A stretch of 64,000 nucleotides of DNA from Cerasicoccus frondis (GCA_031296915.1 JAVDPC010000004.1:186001-250000); one strand, 5' to 3'; counted from the first letter of the stretch, positions 53,511 to 62,709 are shown. Notes: generated from the letters alone by a model not told the origin. Numbers and translations: made by a program.

Positions 53511-54005
53511 TTAAAACACCAATGCGTTCAGCTCTTCCTGAATGCGCACGAGCGCCATCGGATCGGGATCGCTGGATTGCACGGCGTATTCCTGCTTGGA
53601 GCGGACATGCAGGTAGGTTTGCACGCCATTCTCCGGACGGCCCTTGGAGCGCAGGATGCGCTTACGCTCCAGAAGCAAGGCCAGCACTTGCTTAAACAGC
53701 TCGCGGTCCTCCGCAACCTCTGCGCCATCGGCCTCAAACATCGACAGAAACAGCTCTTCGCTCGTGGCCAAGGCATGGGCGCGGGCTTCCTTTTCTTCTT
53801 CGCCGCGCGGCTTCACCTCCCGGCCCCATCGACCGAGCACGGCCTCTGGACGCGGGAAGTCATCTACTTTGGCGGCAGCGACATCGGCGCGCTGGAGTTG
53901 GCCCTCTTCGTCGCGGTAGAGAAAGCAGACGACTTCATCGCCGATCTCAAAAGCTTCTCCGGATACGGCGCATTCGCGCGCGAGAGGTTTAATCTGCCAA
54001 TCCAT
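53511..54005 (-). CDS. Hypothetical protein
   Basis: From the ATG at 54005 this encodes 164 residues: DWQIKPLARECAVSGEAFEIGDEVVCFLYRDEEG at the start, then an acidic middle (GEEEKEARAHALATSEELF) and a helical end (RIQEELNAL). The ECAVSGEAFEIGD segment resembles a two-cysteine-type beta hairpin with one Cys. An open frame continues 21 codons upstream but with an unnatural start. Function unknown. Its start is 150 bp from pduL; the two are co-directional but with a long gap. Confidence 0.62.
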   Translation of the reverse strand: MDWQIKPLARECAVSGEAFEIGDEVVCFLYRDEEGQLQRADVAAAKVDDFPRPEAVLGRWGREVKPRGEEEKEARAHALATSEELFLSMFEADGAEVAEDRELFKQVLALLLERKRILRSKGRPENGVQTYLHVRSKQEYAVQSSDPDPMALVRIQEELNALVF

Positions 54006-54129
54006 GACGCTGAGCATTTTTTCGATTAAGCCCCTTCTCTCGCAAGGTAAATGTGCGGCTTCCAGCATTTTATAGTCGAGCCAAGCGACTGGTCGCCCAT
54101 AAATATTTTTCCAAGCGCTCTCTATTATT

Positions 54130-54554
54130 CACCTGACCAGTTACGCATACCCGAACCAGGAGCAGCGTATTCGCAAAGTGAAAACCGCCATGGCCGTCCT
54201 AAGTCGCCATCTGGAACCACCCCAAGCCAAAACGTTGAAAACCAGCATCGGCAGCGGCCACATGAGCGCCTACTTCGGTGAGCAATTTGCCTCTCTGGAC
54301 AGCTAGGATGCGATCGATAAACGGCAAGAGTCCGAGGACTACCCAATCGATTCCACCAATTGAAGGCGCTGCTACAGCAGCACACGACTGAGATTTTGGA
54401 TACGCGCCATCTATTGTGAAGCATCCCAGCTGATTATCAATATTCGGACAAGCCCGGGCCGTTGAAGCTGGTTAACTGGTTGCCCATGCCAATTCTCAAA
54501 AAGCTCACGCATATGATGCCTTCATTCTTCGTCATGGCTCGTAAACCAGCCTAG
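54130..54554 (+). pseudogene. Decayed SAM-dependent methyltransferase
   Basis: Three consecutive pieces, read as plus-strand frames, look like remnants of one protein. The first has KTAMAVLSRHLEPPQAKTLKTSIGSGHMSAYFGEQFASLDS (start only; the IGSGHMSAYF part is the class I SAM-binding loop) then TAG at 54304-54306, followed in frame by DAIDKRQESEDYPIDSTN and TGA at 54361. A frame-shifted piece follows: KALLQQHTTEILDTRHLL, a TGA, then IPADYQYSDKPGPLKLVNW and VMARKPA with a TAG at 54552. The motif I-to-II order with a MARKPA end fits a methyltransferase with a central deletion. This is inferred by eye. It would explain the gap between the hypothetical and metallophosphatase genes. Confidence 0.55.
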
Positions 54555-54658
54555 ATGAAGCGTATTCGGAGTGCATTATGTGAGTAGCTTTGACTTGCGA
54601 AACCAACGTTGTGTGAAAAGGCTATTTGGATTTGGTGCTTTTCTGCTAAACTCAAACA

Positions 54659-55354
54659 TTGGTGACACATCCCGGGAAAATTTACGCGATTGGCGACGTC
54701 CATGGCTGCAGTGACGAACTGCAAGACTTGCTCGATCTCCTGGAATTAGGTCAGCACGACATGGTTGTTTTTGTGGGCGATCTGATTAACCGCGGCCCCA
54801 ACTCCAGAGAAGTGCTCCGCATTGCCCGTGAGCTATCAGGCAGTTATTGCCTACTGGGGAATCACGAACTGCGACTATTGCGCTACCACGAGTCAGAAGA
54901 CCGATCCATCCTCAAAGACTACGACTGGGAAACCATCCCCAAACTGACCGACGAAGATTGGCGCTTCATGCGCGAATTTCACCTGAACTTGCATTTCCCT
55001 GGGCTGAACACCGTTATCGTCCATGGCGGCTTCCTGCCCAATGTCCCTTGGGATGAGCAACCAGCAGACGTCGTCACCCAGATTCAGGTCTATAACAAAA
55101 AGACAGGCGCCTGGGGCAAGAGAGCAGATGTCTCAGGCGGCGAAACCTGGATGAAATACTGGCAGGGACCACCCTTTGTTGTCACCGGCCATACGCCACG
55201 ATCAAAAGTCATCCGCACCAAATCAGCAATCTGTATTGATACTGGTTGCGCATATGGCGGGAAGCTCACCGCCTATGAAATCACCGGCGATAGAATCATC
55301 CAAGTAGACGCCCGTAAGACCTACGTGGAAAAAACGCTCTCCGCTTCAATTTGA
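54659..55354 (+). CDS. Metallophosphoesterase (PP1-like serine/threonine phosphatase family)
   Basis: The 231-residue protein has the calcineurin-like metal motifs in order: YAIGDVHGCSDEL, VVFVGDLINRGPNS, LLGNHELRLL, VIVHGGFLPNV and VVTGHTPRSKV. This matches the bacterial PrpA/PrpE or ApaH-like group rather than a nucleotidase with an extra domain. It would dephosphorylate proteins or hydrolyse Ap4A in the cytoplasm; which is not decided. TTG (54659) and GTG (54662) are the possible starts; no ATG is near. Downstream, two convergent pseudopilin genes follow. Confidence 0.88.
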   Translation: MVTHPGKIYAIGDVHGCSDELQDLLDLLELGQHDMVVFVGDLINRGPNSREVLRIARELSGSYCLLGNHELRLLRYHESEDRSILKDYDWETIPKLTDEDWRFMREFHLNLHFPGLNTVIVHGGFLPNVPWDEQPADVVTQIQVYNKKTGAWGKRADVSGGETWMKYWQGPPFVVTGHTPRSKVIRTKSAICIDTGCAYGGKLTAYEITGDRIIQVDARKTYVEKTLSASI

Positions 55355-55367
55355 TGCAGCGAGCATC

Positions 55368-55904
55368 TCAGGGCGCAAGGATGAGCACATAGGCCTCCCC
55401 ATCTTTTTGGAATCGGCCCATACTCAAATTTCCATCGTCGATAATCGCATCCACTTGTTGGGCTTGATCATCGTCCAGAAACGATTCGACGATGGCGACG
55501 CCAGCCTGATAGGTCCCATTCTGAAAGTTCCAATCGTAACGGCCACCGACAACGGTGCGGGCCGAAAAGGATGATCCTGTAATGTAGCCGCCCATTCCTT
55601 CGGGCAACTCGCCAGCATTTGCCTCCGGGGGCCACTTCCCCGCATCAAGTGAATATTGCTCGAAGCCCGCGCTAAAAGTCTGCAAATCCCTGGCCAATCG
55701 GGAATTCTGGGCGCCAATCCGCGCCTTCTGAAAAGCTGGCATCGCCATGATCGCCAGTAATCCGATGATCACCACTAAAGTCATGATTTCCACCAAGGTG
55801 AAACCTGCTGCCCTCTCCATCCAAGCCAAACGACGTCGCTTCGCATTTTGGCGATAAACAAAGGTAAGCTCCTGACCTCTTATAGCGTGACGAAGAAAAT
55901 GCAT
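55368..55904 (-). CDS. Pseudopilin-like protein (type II secretion/type IV pilus N-terminal motif)
   Basis: The 178-residue protein has a prepilin-type motif (RAAGFTLVEIMTLVVIIGLLAI) with Gly before Phe and Glu at +5. A 34-residue basic leader precedes it (an internal ATG at 55820 would give a 6-residue leader). The C-terminal globular part ends GRFQKDGEAYVLILAP. A paralogue at 56339-56890 shares YDWN/YDWE, AGVAI/GGVAV, DDQAQQVD/DEQAVMID and GRFQ. These are minor-pilin-like proteins common in Verrucomicrobia, function unassigned. Confidence 0.8.
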   Translation of the reverse strand: MHFLRHAIRGQELTFVYRQNAKRRRLAWMERAAGFTLVEIMTLVVIIGLLAIMAMPAFQKARIGAQNSRLARDLQTFSAGFEQYSLDAGKWPPEANAGELPEGMGGYITGSSFSARTVVGGRYDWNFQNGTYQAGVAIVESFLDDDQAQQVDAIIDDGNLSMGRFQKDGEAYVLILAP

Positions 55905-56019
55905 AGTGATGCCGATTCTCAGAAAGCCTATACGTAAAGCCTACCCCTCATCCCCACAAGCAGTTAATTAAAATAGAGACAAAACCATGCGTGCTTTCCA
56001 CGGCCCAATGACTAAAAAA

Positions 56020-56310
56020 AACGCGGGCGCCCTTGGGAGTGTTTTCAAATAAAAACTGTTGATGGAACGAGTAAAAATGAATGCAGCGCAAGGCGGCTTG
56101 AACGAAGCGCACTGCGAGTGCGTGAGTGAAAAGCCAACGCTGCGACCTTTCATTTTGACCGTTCAGGCCCGGATGGCTTTTTCCCATCAGCTTCGTTACC
56201 TTTCGGCCGAAAGGCTTCCAGCCTATTCAACCTCAGGTGCCTCGCTGATGGGAAAAATCCATGCCGCCATCAAAAGCTTTAATTTGAAAACACTCCCTAA
56301 CGCCCGCGTT
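56020..56310. mobile_element. 291-bp MITE-like element with imperfect terminal inverted repeats
   Basis: AACGCGGGCGCCCTTGGGAG (56020-56039, continuing TGTTTTCAAAT) is inverted at 56282-56310 (ATTTGAAAACACTCCCTAAC...CGCGTT) with a few mismatches. The interior contains GCAAGGCGGCTTGAACG and GTGAGTGAAAAGCCAACGCTG, closely matching the interior of the 45.2-kb element, plus a second hairpin GGATGGCTTTTTCCCAT/ATGGGAAAAATCCAT. It sits between the two pseudopilin paralogues. No transposase is encoded. Confidence 0.68.
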
Positions 56311-56338
56311 GCGGAAAGTAAGTGATCTCAGGCTACGT

Positions 56339-56890
56339 TTACTGCTCAAGGATTAAAGCATACGAATCGCCAGTTGCTTGAAAACGACCTGTTCCCAAAT
56401 CACCATCGTCGAGAATTTCATCGATCATGACCGCTTGCTCGTCATCGAGATTAGATCCACGGATACTGACAGCCACGCCTCCAGAAAAACCGCCACCCGG
56501 CCCTTCCCAGTCGTAATTGCCACCGTAGATCGTCGGCAGATTAAACTTATCAGCAGCAATGTATCCATCCATGCCAGCAGGCAGAACGCCTTCGGTTTCG
56601 TCGTCCGGCCAAGCGCCGTGTTCCAGACTGTAGGTTTCGAAGGCGCCGGAGAACTGACGCAGATCATTGGCGAAACGCGTGCTTTGAGTACGCATGCGGG
56701 CGCGTTGAAAGGCTGGCATGGCAATCGTTGCCAACAGCCCGATGATGACGACCACGATCATGACTTCCAGGAGCGTAAACCCCCGACTAGGGCTTGCTTT
56801 CAAGCCAACAGATTGGTCATCCAGGGGCGCAGGTTCAGTAATTTGGGATGAGGCGCTGCGCCGGGCGCGGTCCCGTTGGTTGATACACAT
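56339..56890 (-). CDS. Pseudopilin-like protein (prepilin N-terminal motif)
   Basis: From the ATG at 56890 this encodes 183 residues: a 36-residue basic leader, then SRGFTLLEVMIVVVIIGLLATIAMPAF with Gly before Phe and Glu at +5, the prepilin peptidase site. The C-terminus ends GRFQATGDSYALILEQ. It is a paralogue of the gene at 55368 with the same C-terminal domain. The unusually long leader is shared by both. It may be a type II secretion-like pseudopilin; partners are not in the window. Confidence 0.8.
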   Translation of the reverse strand: MCINQRDRARRSASSQITEPAPLDDQSVGLKASPSRGFTLLEVMIVVVIIGLLATIAMPAFQRARMRTQSTRFANDLRQFSGAFETYSLEHGAWPDDETEGVLPAGMDGYIAADKFNLPTIYGGNYDWEGPGGGFSGGVAVSIRGSNLDDEQAVMIDEILDDGDLGTGRFQATGDSYALILEQ

Positions 56891-57253
56891 TGGATGTTCT
56901 GAGTTATGATGTTTATGATATGCATAATGGCCCAATAGGGCTGGTATAATATAGGGCTCCTAACTTACTCATTTTCAGAAAACCCCACAAGCGGCATCCA
57001 AGGCACTGCCTGAGGAGGAGCCCTAAGTAGGGCCTAGCCCTACCGCAATACACTCTATTCCAATGATTTCCACACTTCGAAAAAACTGGTAAAAATCATT
57101 ACAGCATCCTATTCGAGGATCAATAGAACCCCATTTTTCGGATTCCATGCGCCGAGAGCCCACTACAGACACTCCCCAGTCAAAAGCCCTCGTAAATCCA
57201 AAACAGGCTGGAAAAATCAGCGAAACTAGTCCTTGCTGGTCCTCTTTTTCATC
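56891..57253. other. Spacer with hairpins; possible shared promoter
   Basis: I see no gene here. TATAAT at 56945-56950 could be a -10 element reading toward the DAP decarboxylase-like gene, but it lacks a good -35. The inverted pair AGGGCTCCT/AGGAGCCCT at about 56953 and 57013 and AGTAGGGCCTAGCCCTAC are possible hairpins near the pseudopilin starts. The remaining sequence, from 57060, is ordinary. Confidence 0.35.
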
Positions 57254-58513
57254 ATGGAAACCTTGCGCAACACCTCCGCCGCACAAGCCCTCGCTGCCCG
57301 CGAGGCTTACGGAACGCCGCTGTACCTCTATTCAGCAGAAGCTCTGGAAACGCAGGCCAAACGCGCTCTTGCCTTTCCTCATGCCTTCGGGTTGACCGTT
57401 CGCTACGCGATGAAGGCCGCGCCGAACGCCGCCATCCTCAAGCGCTTTACCGCCCTCGGCCTGCACATCGACGCCTCATCCGGCTGGGAAGTCCGCCGTG
57501 CGCTCAAGGCAGGCGTGCCCGCAAGCAATATCTCGCTGAGCACACAGCAAATGCCCAGCGATTTTGACGCGCTCCATGCGGAAGGCATCAAGTTCAACGC
57601 CTGCTCACTCGCCCAGCTCGAACGCTTTGGCGAGCTGTTCCCAGGGCAAGCCTGCGGCGTGCGCTTTAATCCAGGCCTGGGCTCTGGCGGCACCGGCAAG
57701 ACCAATGTTGGCGGCCCCCACTCCAGCTTTGGCATTTGGCACGAATGGGCGGACCAGGTGGAAGCAATCGCCGCCAAGTTCAGCCTAACGATCGAACGCA
57801 TCCACACCCACATTGGCTCCGGCAGCGACCCAGCAGTGTGGGAACGCGTCAGCCACCTCAGCCTGGCGCTGGTTCGCCGTTTTCAGGACGTGACGACCCT
57901 CGACCTCGGCGGCGGCTTTAAGGTCGGGCGCATGGCCCACGAGCAGTCTACCGACCTCCAAGTCATTGGCCAACCGGTCAAGGAAGCGTTCGAGAAGCTG
58001 GCTGCTGAAACCGGGCGTAAGATTCACCTTGAGATCGAGCCCGGCACGTTCCTGCTCGCCAACACCTGTTCGCTCCTCATGACGGTGCAGGACATCGTGT
58101 CCACCGGCGGCCCTGATGGCCGTGAGTTCCTCAAGCTTGACGGCGGCATGACGGAAATTCTGCGCCCCTCGCTCTACGCAGCGCAGCACCCGATCGTCAT
58201 TGTGCCGGAGCATGAAACTGCTGATACCGCAGAGTATCTGGTGGTTGGCCACTGCTGTGAATCGGGCGACGTGCTCACCGTCGGCGCAGATGATCCCGAG
58301 TCACTGCAACCGCGCGAGTTAACCAAGGCGGCCGTGGGCGACCTCTGCGTCATCGAAGGCGCTGGCGCCTACTGCTCCGCCATGAGCGCAAAGAATTACA
58401 ACAGCTTTCCCGAGGCCGCTGAAGCAATGCTCGAAGCCAATGGAAGCCTACGCCTGATCCGTCGCCGCCAGACTTTGGAACAGATCCTGCAAAACGAGGT
58501 CGATGGCGAATAA
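57254..58513 (+). CDS. Diaminopimelate decarboxylase-like PLP enzyme
   Basis: The 419-residue protein is an Orn/DAP/Arg decarboxylase-2 family enzyme with an alanine-racemase fold. [10 protein letters not shown] contains the PLP lysine, THIGSGSD the phosphate loop, [11 protein letters not shown] the substrate loop, [12 protein letters not shown] the PLP Arg/Glu region, and [19 protein letters not shown] the second-subunit Cys and Tyr. It probably makes lysine from meso-DAP (LysA), though a close homologue for carboxynorspermidine or ornithine cannot be excluded. The stop TAA overlaps the start of the phosphatase gene by one base (58513), so the two are coupled. An ATG at 57233 is less likely. 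Confidence 0.88.
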   Translation: METLRNTSAAQALAAREAYGTPLYLYSAEALETQAKRALAFPHAFGLTVRYAMKAAPNAAILKRFTALGLHIDASSGWEVRRALKAGVPASNISLSTQQMPSDFDALHAEGIKFNACSLAQLERFGELFPGQACGVRFNPGLGSGGTGKTNVGGPHSSFGIWHEWADQVEAIAAKFSLTIERIHTHIGSGSDPAVWERVSHLSLALVRRFQDVTTLDLGGGFKVGRMAHEQSTDLQVIGQPVKEAFEKLAAETGRKIHLEIEPGTFLLANTCSLLMTVQDIVSTGGPDGREFLKLDGGMTEILRPSLYAAQHPIVIVPEHETADTAEYLVVGHCCESGDVLTVGADDPESLQPRELTKAAVGDLCVIEGAGAYCSAMSAKNYNSFPEAAEAMLEANGSLRLIRRRQTLEQILQNEVDGE

Positions 58514-59358
58514 TGGGTAAACTATCGACCAAGTTGCGCCGCGATCCGGCAACCGCCACCCGGCACCGCATCAATGCCGGGCGTGTGGCCGTACAGCAGC
58601 AGGTTGATTTCTTTCGCCGTCAATTTGGCTGTGTCGCCAGTGACTGGAAGGCCGACGACACTCGCGTAACCTTTGCTGACTTCGCCATTTCGGAAAAGCT
58701 ATTCGCCGAGCTGCGCGGCTCATTTCCACAGGATGACTTTTGCAGCGAGGAATCCAGCCCCGAGGACGAACTACTCGCGTTGGAGGCGGAGTTCTGCTGG
58801 GTGCTCGATCCCATCGACGGCACGAACAACTATTACTTCGGGCTGCCGATGTGCGCCATTTCACTCGCGCTACTCAGGAGAGGCGAGCCGATCTACGGCT
58901 TTGTTTACGACCTTGCCCGCGACAAACTAATCGAGGGAGGGCCTGAGTTCGGGGTGTTGGATGGTGCAACTAAGGCAAACGCCAAGACCACGGACCTTAC
59001 TCGCCATAGCATCATTGGCCTGCATTTTCCGCTCAGCCCCAATGAAACCGAGCCGCTGCGCGAGTGGCTGGAAACTTACCGCGTGCGCTCATTTGGCAGT
59101 AGCACCCTCGTGCTGACTTACGCGGCGCTGGGAAAGATCGACGGCTGTCTGGACACTCGGGTAAAAGTATGGGATATCGCGGCGGCCTATGCATTGGTGA
59201 AAGGCGCCGGTGGCGAATTCCACTGGTTTGACGAGCCAGCCTTCCCCATGAAAGACTTTAAGGTCGATCAACCCAAACTACGTTTCGCGGCAGGCTCAAA
59301 AGCATTTGTCCAAGCGGCAGCGAAGCTGCAGCTTGGGAGGAAAAAGGAAAAAGATTAA
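58513..59358 (+). CDS. Inositol monophosphatase-family phosphatase (HisN/CysQ-like)
   Basis: The 281-residue protein has the metal-dependent FIG/IMPase motifs: FCSEESSPE (Glu metal ligand), WVLDPIDGTNNYYFGLP and RVKVWDIAAAYALVKGAGGEF. These are the two signature regions of the family. It would remove phosphate from inositol-1-phosphate, histidinol phosphate, PAP or a similar small molecule. Pairing with a DAP decarboxylase gene by overlap suggests an amino-acid biosynthesis link, such as a HisN-type role, but this is inference. The C-terminus is Lys-rich (GRKKEKD). Confidence 0.9.
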   Translation: MGKLSTKLRRDPATATRHRINAGRVAVQQQVDFFRRQFGCVASDWKADDTRVTFADFAISEKLFAELRGSFPQDDFCSEESSPEDELLALEAEFCWVLDPIDGTNNYYFGLPMCAISLALLRRGEPIYGFVYDLARDKLIEGGPEFGVLDGATKANAKTTDLTRHSIIGLHFPLSPNETEPLREWLETYRVRSFGSSTLVLTYAALGKIDGCLDTRVKVWDIAAAYALVKGAGGEFHWFDEPAFPMKDFKVDQPKLRFAAGSKAFVQAAAKLQLGRKKEKD

Positions 59359-59446
59359 AGGAAAAAGTTTCCACCCAAAGAAACGAATGAGGCGCATTCT
59401 AAAAGTGCGCCTTCGTTATCGAGTTAACTTTTTCCTCACTCCTCCC

Positions 59447-60064
59447 CTACTTAAACACGAGCGTCTGGCTGATCAATTCAAAGCCGGGCAGCGCATTAGG
59501 CAGGTCGTCGGACATGTAAAACTCGGTAACGAGCAAGCCCTTGTTCTTGCCGGGTATCACCGTGGCGAAGACGCGTAGACCGCCAGGAAAGAGATTCATC
59601 ACTTTGCCCTTCAAGTGCTTCCCCTGGCCGGTGTACTTGCCCCAAGTGTCAAATTTCGCCTCCGAGTAGGTATTCACCGCAGTTCCATCGAGCGCAATCA
59701 ACACATTGCGCATGGTGTTTTCGAGGTCCATTTCGGAATTGGCGTCGAAGATCTCGATCATGATGTGCGAAGCGCCGCCCGTCTCGATCGTGAAGAGCTT
59801 GTCGGGATCGTAGTCGGCCTGATGGCTCGCAATAGTCCACTCCTTGGGATAGCTCAAACTGAAGGCCGGACGATTGATGGTCGCCAGGTCAGACTGCGAC
59901 CACGAGCCAGCCTCTTCGAGCACCTCCTGTCGATCATCTTCCGGATCGTCAAAAAAGAAAGCCAGTGGCAAGTGATAGGCGCTCGCAGACGTCAACGCAA
60001 AGGCGCCAAATACCAACGGAAAGAAAAACTTGGACCGTAAAAGGCTGCTAACTGACTTACCCAT
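59447..60064 (-). CDS. Exported hypothetical protein (PsbP-like fold possible)
   Basis: The 205-residue protein starts with a signal peptide (FFFPLVFGAFALTSASA) and continues as a soluble domain with FSLSYPKEWTIAS, the opening of many DUF1795/PsbP-like proteins ('y.i.yP.gW...'). It ends ELISQTLVFK. I do not claim more than fold similarity. TTG and GTG codons lie just upstream of the chosen ATG (60064). Function unknown. Confidence 0.68.
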   Translation of the reverse strand: MGKSVSSLLRSKFFFPLVFGAFALTSASAYHLPLAFFFDDPEDDRQEVLEEAGSWSQSDLATINRPAFSLSYPKEWTIASHQADYDPDKLFTIETGGASHIMIEIFDANSEMDLENTMRNVLIALDGTAVNTYSEAKFDTWGKYTGQGKHLKGKVMNLFPGGLRVFATVIPGKNKGLLVTEFYMSDDLPNALPGFELISQTLVFK

Positions 60065-60125
60065 CACCAATTAGCCCAAGATATAAAGAGTCCCCCCCGG
60101 TTCAAACCTTAATTTTAGATTAAAT

Positions 60126-61481
60126 TCAGACAGGGACTCCCTCATTCGGCTGCAAGTCGTGTATTTGCAACTTCGGATTTGCGTCCATGAGCTCGTCAAA
60201 AAACCAGGCTCTGGCGTCCGGATCGCCATGAGTTAAAGCCACTGCGCGCGGGTCCAGCGAATGCGCGAACTGGAGTAACTCATCCCGGTCCGCGTGGCCA
60301 CTGAGATCAAACTGCTCAATGTGCGCGCGGACAGGCGCTGCATGGTCGATTACTGAAAACAGAAAGCTCTCTCCTTGCGCTGTCGCCAGCAGTTCACCTC
60401 CCGGAGTTTCCGGGTCGCAGTAGCCCACAAAGCAAATCGTATTCGCGTGGTCATCCAGCATTGCTGCCGCCGCGTGGTAGGAGGGCGTGTGCTCCACCAA
60501 CATGCCGCTGGACAGCACATAAATGCCTTTTTGCCCCGGACTGTTGCCCGGCTTGAATGGTGGCGGAGGCTGAACCTTGAGCTGCTTGAGCACCGAACGT
60601 CGGAAATGCACGCCGCCGACCTTACGCGAAATCGCATCGAAGTAATCGACAATATCCATGCCCAAGCCTGCGCAAAAAATGGGGCATTCTGGCAGCTTGC
60701 CCGCCTGCCGCGCATCGTGGAGCAGTTGCATCACTTCCTGCATGCGCCCCAGGGCGAACACCGGAATCAAGGCGCAACCACCGCGGGAAATCGTGTGCGC
60801 AAGGGTATCGATCAGCCGCTCGACTTCGCTTTCGCGGGTGCGCTCGGGCACGCGCCCCTTGGCGCCGCGAGTGGTTTCCATAATCAACGTATCCGTCGCT
60901 TCGATGGGAAAATCCGCGCCATCAAGCGTGGCCTGCGCGCCAAACATGACGTCCCCCGTGAAGAAAATCCGCCGGTGTTTATAAACGAAACTCACCCCTG
61001 CCGCCCCGGCAATGTGCCCGGCGCGGTGCAACGTGAAGGTCAACTCCTCGCCATCACGCTCGATGCTGCGCGGCTGGCCATAGGTCAGGCCAACCAGCGC
61101 CCGGTCCACTTCGTCCACTTCGGCAAAGGTGTAGAGCGGCAAGTCGACGTTGCCCAATTCGTCGCGCTGGCGCTTCATCACGTTGACTGAATTGCGCAAC
61201 ATGCGCTGGGCCAGCATTTGCGATGCGCGGCTGGTCACGTAGAGCGCCTCCGGATGCTGGCGGCACACAATGGGGAGCGAACCCAGGTGATCCAGGTGGC
61301 AATGCGTGAGCACGACTAGGTCCAGCGGCCCATCCCCCAACAAATCGAAGTTCGGCGTGGATTCCCGACCAACGCATTTGGGATCGAGCCCGGCGTCGAT
61401 CAGCACGCGAAAGGGGCCAATCTCCGCCAATAGCGAGTTCGCGCCAATACGCCGATGCCGGCCTAAGTCAGTGAGTTGCAT
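60126..61481 (-). CDS. MBL-fold/beta-CASP ribonuclease-like protein
   Basis: The 451-residue protein begins MQLTDLGRHRRIGANSLLAE, then the metallo-beta-lactamase motif LVVLTHCHLDHLGSLPIV (HxHxDH), HRAGHIAGAAGVSF, FTGDVMFGAQ, and the beta-CASP region with IPVFALGRMQEVMQLLHDA. It also has SGHADRDELLQF and ALTHGDPDARAWF, the latter like the terminal RMMBL His motif. RNases of this group (RNase J-like, CPSF73-like) process RNA. I chose the ATG at 61481 because longer extension overlaps apaG. Substrate is unknown. Confidence 0.9.
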   Translation of the reverse strand: MQLTDLGRHRRIGANSLLAEIGPFRVLIDAGLDPKCVGRESTPNFDLLGDGPLDLVVLTHCHLDHLGSLPIVCRQHPEALYVTSRASQMLAQRMLRNSVNVMKRQRDELGNVDLPLYTFAEVDEVDRALVGLTYGQPRSIERDGEELTFTLHRAGHIAGAAGVSFVYKHRRIFFTGDVMFGAQATLDGADFPIEATDTLIMETTRGAKGRVPERTRESEVERLIDTLAHTISRGGCALIPVFALGRMQEVMQLLHDARQAGKLPECPIFCAGLGMDIVDYFDAISRKVGGVHFRRSVLKQLKVQPPPPFKPGNSPGQKGIYVLSSGMLVEHTPSYHAAAAMLDDHANTICFVGYCDPETPGGELLATAQGESFLFSVIDHAAPVRAHIEQFDLSGHADRDELLQFAHSLDPRAVALTHGDPDARAWFFDELMDANPKLQIHDLQPNEGVPV

Positions 61482-61540
61482 GAGACCTGAGTGTGAATCA
61501 TTTGCTCGCTGAGTCGATGGTGGATTGTTGGTCAAATTAC

Positions 61541-61945
61541 TCAATTGTAGTCGCTGGGGATGTTCATTTCAAAGCGCGGGATTCGGGTAAACACCGCACC
61601 GCCCAATTCGTCAAGCCCATGAAACGCGCCTTGGGCCGCCGCATTCTGATCGCTCACATGATAGCTGTTGTAGGAAAAGCTTTCGCCCGGAGCCAGCCGT
61701 GGGGTTTTCTGGACAATTTTATCGCCCTCCACCACGAGCTTGGAACCATCGGCATGCTCGATGACCCATTTGCGTCCCAACAACGTAACCGCGCGGTCGG
61801 ATAAATTATTGATCGTGATGAAGTAGATAAACGCGTGACTGCGACCGTCGTTCGGCTCATCGATTTTCTGATAAACGATACGATCCACCTCAACCCGCAG
61901 GCCGGGCAATTCCAGTGCGTTTTTCTCCGGTTGGCTCTCGGACAT
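61541..61945 (-). CDS. apaG: ApaG-family protein
   Basis: The 134-residue protein has the DUF525/ApaG beta-sandwich pattern: FIYFITINNLSDRAVTLLGRKWVIEHADG, VEGDKIVQKTPRLAPGESFSYNS and a closing GGAVFTRIPRFEMNIPSDYN. The normal GxGVVG turn is VEGDKIV here, a common variant. ApaG is linked to magnesium/cobalt resistance and to Ap4A metabolism in other bacteria. The ATG at 61945 is 82 bp from the convergent-divergent MarC gene and 60 bp upstream of the MBL protein, with which it may form an operon. Confidence 0.87.
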   Translation of the reverse strand: MSESQPEKNALELPGLRVEVDRIVYQKIDEPNDGRSHAFIYFITINNLSDRAVTLLGRKWVIEHADGSKLVVEGDKIVQKTPRLAPGESFSYNSYHVSDQNAAAQGAFHGLDELGGAVFTRIPRFEMNIPSDYN

Positions 61946-62034
61946 AAACTATTACTGAGCAAGTTCTTCACCAGTTGCAATCCCTGCATTAACCGAGTGC
62001 TCAATCGGTGAGCTGACCTTGCCCCTTGAATCTG

Positions 62035-62709
62035 ATGAGCAGACATGATTGGTTAGAAAACGTGTTTGCCGTGATCGAATATTTCTTCTTCGCCTTTGTG
62101 TCGCTATTCGTGATCATTTCGCCGATCTCGACGGTGCCGCTCTTCCTGGGCATGACGCCGGACAACACGCCCGAGGAACGAGTCGGCATGGCGCGCTTCG
62201 CCTGCATACTCGCGGGCTGCGTCTTGCTGACCTTTGCCATCCTCGGCGAACTACTATTTAACGCGCTCGGCATTACTCAGGCGGCCTTTCAAACGGCGGG
62301 TGGATTGCTGATTTTCCTCATCGCAGTCGACATGGTGCTGGGCAAAGACCCCGCCCCATCCGCAGTGATGACTCCCGAAGACAAAGCCGCCGGCTTGCGC
62401 AAAAACGACATCGCCATCACTCCACTGGCCATCCCAATGATCTCCGGCCCCGGCTCCATTTCCACTGCGGTTCTCCTGCAGAGCAAGGCCATCGGTTGGG
62501 CGCAGTATCTCGCACTCGCGCTCGCGATTGCAGCAGTCAGCTTGGCGTCCTACACGATTTTCCGCTTCGCCGCTTTTGGCGGCCGCTGGCTGAATCCGCT
62601 GATCCTGCGCATCGCCAAGCGACTGATGGGGCTCTTGCTCGCCGCCGTCGCTGTGCAATTCGTGTTCAACGGCGTCTTAGCCTCGGGGTTGTTTCCCAAG
62701 GCCCCCTAG
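62035..62709 (+). CDS. MarC-family membrane protein
   Basis: The 224-residue protein has six membrane helices and the MarC (UPF0056) signature: FVSLFVIISPISTVPLFLGMT near the start, TPLAIPMISGPGSISTAVLL in the fourth helix, and a final RLMGLLLAAVAVQFVFNG. MarC proteins were once linked to multiple antibiotic resistance, but their transport role is unproven. TTG and CTG codons upstream are less likely than the ATG. It is convergent with the next gene. Confidence 0.92.
   Translation: MSRHDWLENVFAVIEYFFFAFVSLFVIISPISTVPLFLGMTPDNTPEERVGMARFACILAGCVLLTFAILGELLFNALGITQAAFQTAGGLLIFLIAVDMVLGKDPAPSAVMTPEDKAAGLRKNDIAITPLAIPMISGPGSISTAVLLQSKAIGWAQYLALALAIAAVSLASYTIFRFAAFGGRWLNPLILRIAKRLMGLLLAAVAVQFVFNGVLASGLFPKAP

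Noticed and set aside
54051..54281. Separate 76-residue protein after the hypothetical gene
   Set aside because: Its composition is low-complexity polar and its frame is a shadow of the methyltransferase remnant read in another frame.
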